Shown piece by piece: positions 5,821 through 6,825 of a DNA stretch of 6,825 nt (the stretch's first letter is position 1; every line of letters starts with the position of its first letter). The DNA comes from Pseudomonadota bacterium (lineage in GTDB: Bacteria; Pseudomonadota; Alphaproteobacteria; Sphingomonadales; Sphingomonadaceae): contig JAFAED010000548.1 of NCBI GenBank assembly GCA_023424275.1, forward strand, positions 1-6,825, in the 5' to 3' direction. Under the pieces are notes generated by a model that was not told the origin of the DNA, did not search any database, and was given only the letters and a program-made list of their open reading frames with translations. The position numbers and the translations under genes were made by a program.

Positions 5821-6825
5821 CTATGCGAATTTTTTTTCCACGGGTCCCGGCGTGACAGGGCCGCAGTGGAAGAAAGCCGGACATTTCGGGCAATTCCGCG
5901 TCTTTTCCGCGAACGGGTAATCGCCCGCCAATATCTTTGCCACATTGTCCTCGAGCGTCGCGCGCCGGTTCTTGAGCTTTATCGGGGTGAGCTCAAGCGG
6001 CTCAATCATGTCGTCAGACAAGAATATGATTTCGGTGTCGCAGGGCATCGCCCCGGATACCCGGGCAAGGACCGGCACCATGACTGCGGCGCTCTTGTCC
6101 ATCTCGGTGCCGGTTCGGTGTCCGGTCCGGATTTGGCGCAAGACCGCTCCCCCCGTGCCTTCGCCGATCAGATAGTCAGCTTCGACCCGCACCGTCGCGC
6201 CCGCCACCGAAAAGGAATAAGCGGGCGCCGCGGCGCAGCCGGCGGTACCACCTTTCGCTGCGAAACGGCGTACGAGCTCATCGGCTAGTGGGCGATAGGC
6301 GGCGCCCGCCGGAAAATCCTCGAGCGGCGACGCACTCCAAAGCCGATCAACCAACGCCGCCAGGCTTGCACTGTCGGTCGGCGCTATGGGAAAACGGATC
6401 ATCTCGCGCGTCGCCAGACGAACGAGATCGTGCATATCTTCATAGGGTGTGGTCGCGCGGCGTCCGCCCAGCTTCAGGATGTGGGTGTAGAAGAAGCGAC
6501 GCGGGCAGCGTTCGTATAGTCCGAGTTCGCTTTGCGAAAACAGCACCGCGCCTTGGAACTTAACTGCGACGGGAGGTTCGACGCGGGCGCTGCCACATAT
6601 GACTGGATGGGGCTTCGAACCTATGAGCCCTCCTCCCAGCCGCGCGACGAACGGCGACGCCTGTCGTGACGCGCCCGAAGCGGTTTGACTTGCTGCATAA
6701 AGAAAGAGCCGATCGCGCGCGCGCGACAACGCGACGTAGAAAAGGCATTGCTGCTCCTCGCGGTGCTCGCGGTCGGTGATTTCCCTGCCGCGCTCTTCGG
6801 TGCCGGCAATCATGCCGTCCGGAGG
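5821..6825 (-). CDS. UvrD-like SF1 helicase C-terminus with Cas4/AddB-like Fe-S nuclease-type domain (5' truncated by window edge)
   Basis: Only the C-terminal part is present; the frame stays open to the window edge, so the ATG at 6813 is an internal Met. Residues below count from that Met. Residues 19-40 carry the SF1 helicase motif VI pattern (EEQQCLFYVALSRARDRLF), as in UvrD, PcrA and AddA relatives. Residues 94-109 (SQSELGLYERCPRRFFY) match the opening of AddB/Cas4-like PD-(D/E)XK domains. Together with C308, C311 and C317 (CPKCPAFFHC), C103 forms the usual four-cysteine iron-sulfur 'staple'. D213 in VEADYLI fits the first acidic nuclease position. The expected E-x-K/D-x-K strand instead reads RQIRTG, so the nuclease may be inactive. 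Such proteins unwind or process DNA in repair and in defence islands. It is the closest upstream neighbour of the Ubl operon and may be its first gene; the motor motifs lie outside the window. Confidence 0.87.
   Translation of the reverse strand, partial: PPDGMIAGTEERGREITDREHREEQQCLFYVALSRARDRLFLYAASQTASGASRQASPFVARLGGGLIGSKPHPVICGSARVEPPVAVKFQGAVLFSQSELGLYERCPRRFFYTHILKLGGRRATTPYEDMHDLVRLATREMIRFPIAPTDSASLAALVDRLWSASPLEDFPAGAAYRPLADELVRRFAAKGGTAGCAAAPAYSFSVAGATVRVEADYLIGEGTGGAVLRQIRTGHRTGTEMDKSAAVMVPVLARVSGAMPCDTEIIFLSDDMIEPLELTPIKLKNRRATLEDNVAKILAGDYPFAEKTRNCPKCPAFFHCGPVTPGPVEKKFA

Noticed and set aside
5092..6288. 398-codon plus-strand open frame
   Set aside because: It is antisense to the multi-Ubl and helicase genes and has no recognisable domain; a shadow frame.

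Overview
This window is GC-rich bacterial DNA in which every supported gene reads on the minus strand, so the transcript runs from high to low coordinates. Base composition and protein style suggest a proteobacterium, most likely alphaproteobacterial (possibly a sphingomonad). That placement is an impression only; no rRNA or housekeeping marker is present. No tRNA, rRNA, CRISPR array, transposase or integrase was seen.

The core (about 5736 down to 1347) is a tightly packed ubiquitin-like (Ubl) conjugation operon. In transcript order it encodes a protein with three tandem ubiquitin-like repeats ending in glycine, an E2-fold protein (Prok-E2_E type), a fusion of a JAB/JAMM deubiquitinase-like domain to a ThiF/E1 adenylating domain, an APH-like kinase with its own N-terminal domain, and a DUF6527 protein with a Cys/His cluster and a winged-helix-like tail. 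Successive genes overlap by 1 to 8 bases (TAATG, ATGA, an 8-base overlap, ATGA), which implies translational coupling. Immediately upstream (6825 to 5821) lies the C-terminal part of a UvrD-type SF1 helicase carrying a Cas4/AddB-like domain with four cluster-type cysteines. It is cut by the window edge and separated by a gap of roughly 84 bases.

Inference: the E1 domain adenylates the C-terminal glycine of the triple Ubl, the E2 passes it to a target, the JAB domain reverses or edits the conjugate, and the kinase, DUF6527 protein and helicase-nuclease supply sensing or effector functions. This resembles bacterial ubiquitination-like systems linked to phage defence. The E2 has no cysteine at the canonical catalytic position. 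The E1 has none between its two zinc-binding CxxC pairs, where ThiF-type enzymes carry theirs. A non-thioester route, perhaps serine oxyester, is therefore a serious possibility.

The left part is a second small unit. After a 243-base intergenic stretch with a perfect 7-bp inverted repeat come an unrecognised protein with a helix-turn-helix-like segment and a small three-helix membrane protein, joined by an ATGA overlap. At the extreme left edge a further minus-strand gene may begin at position 60.
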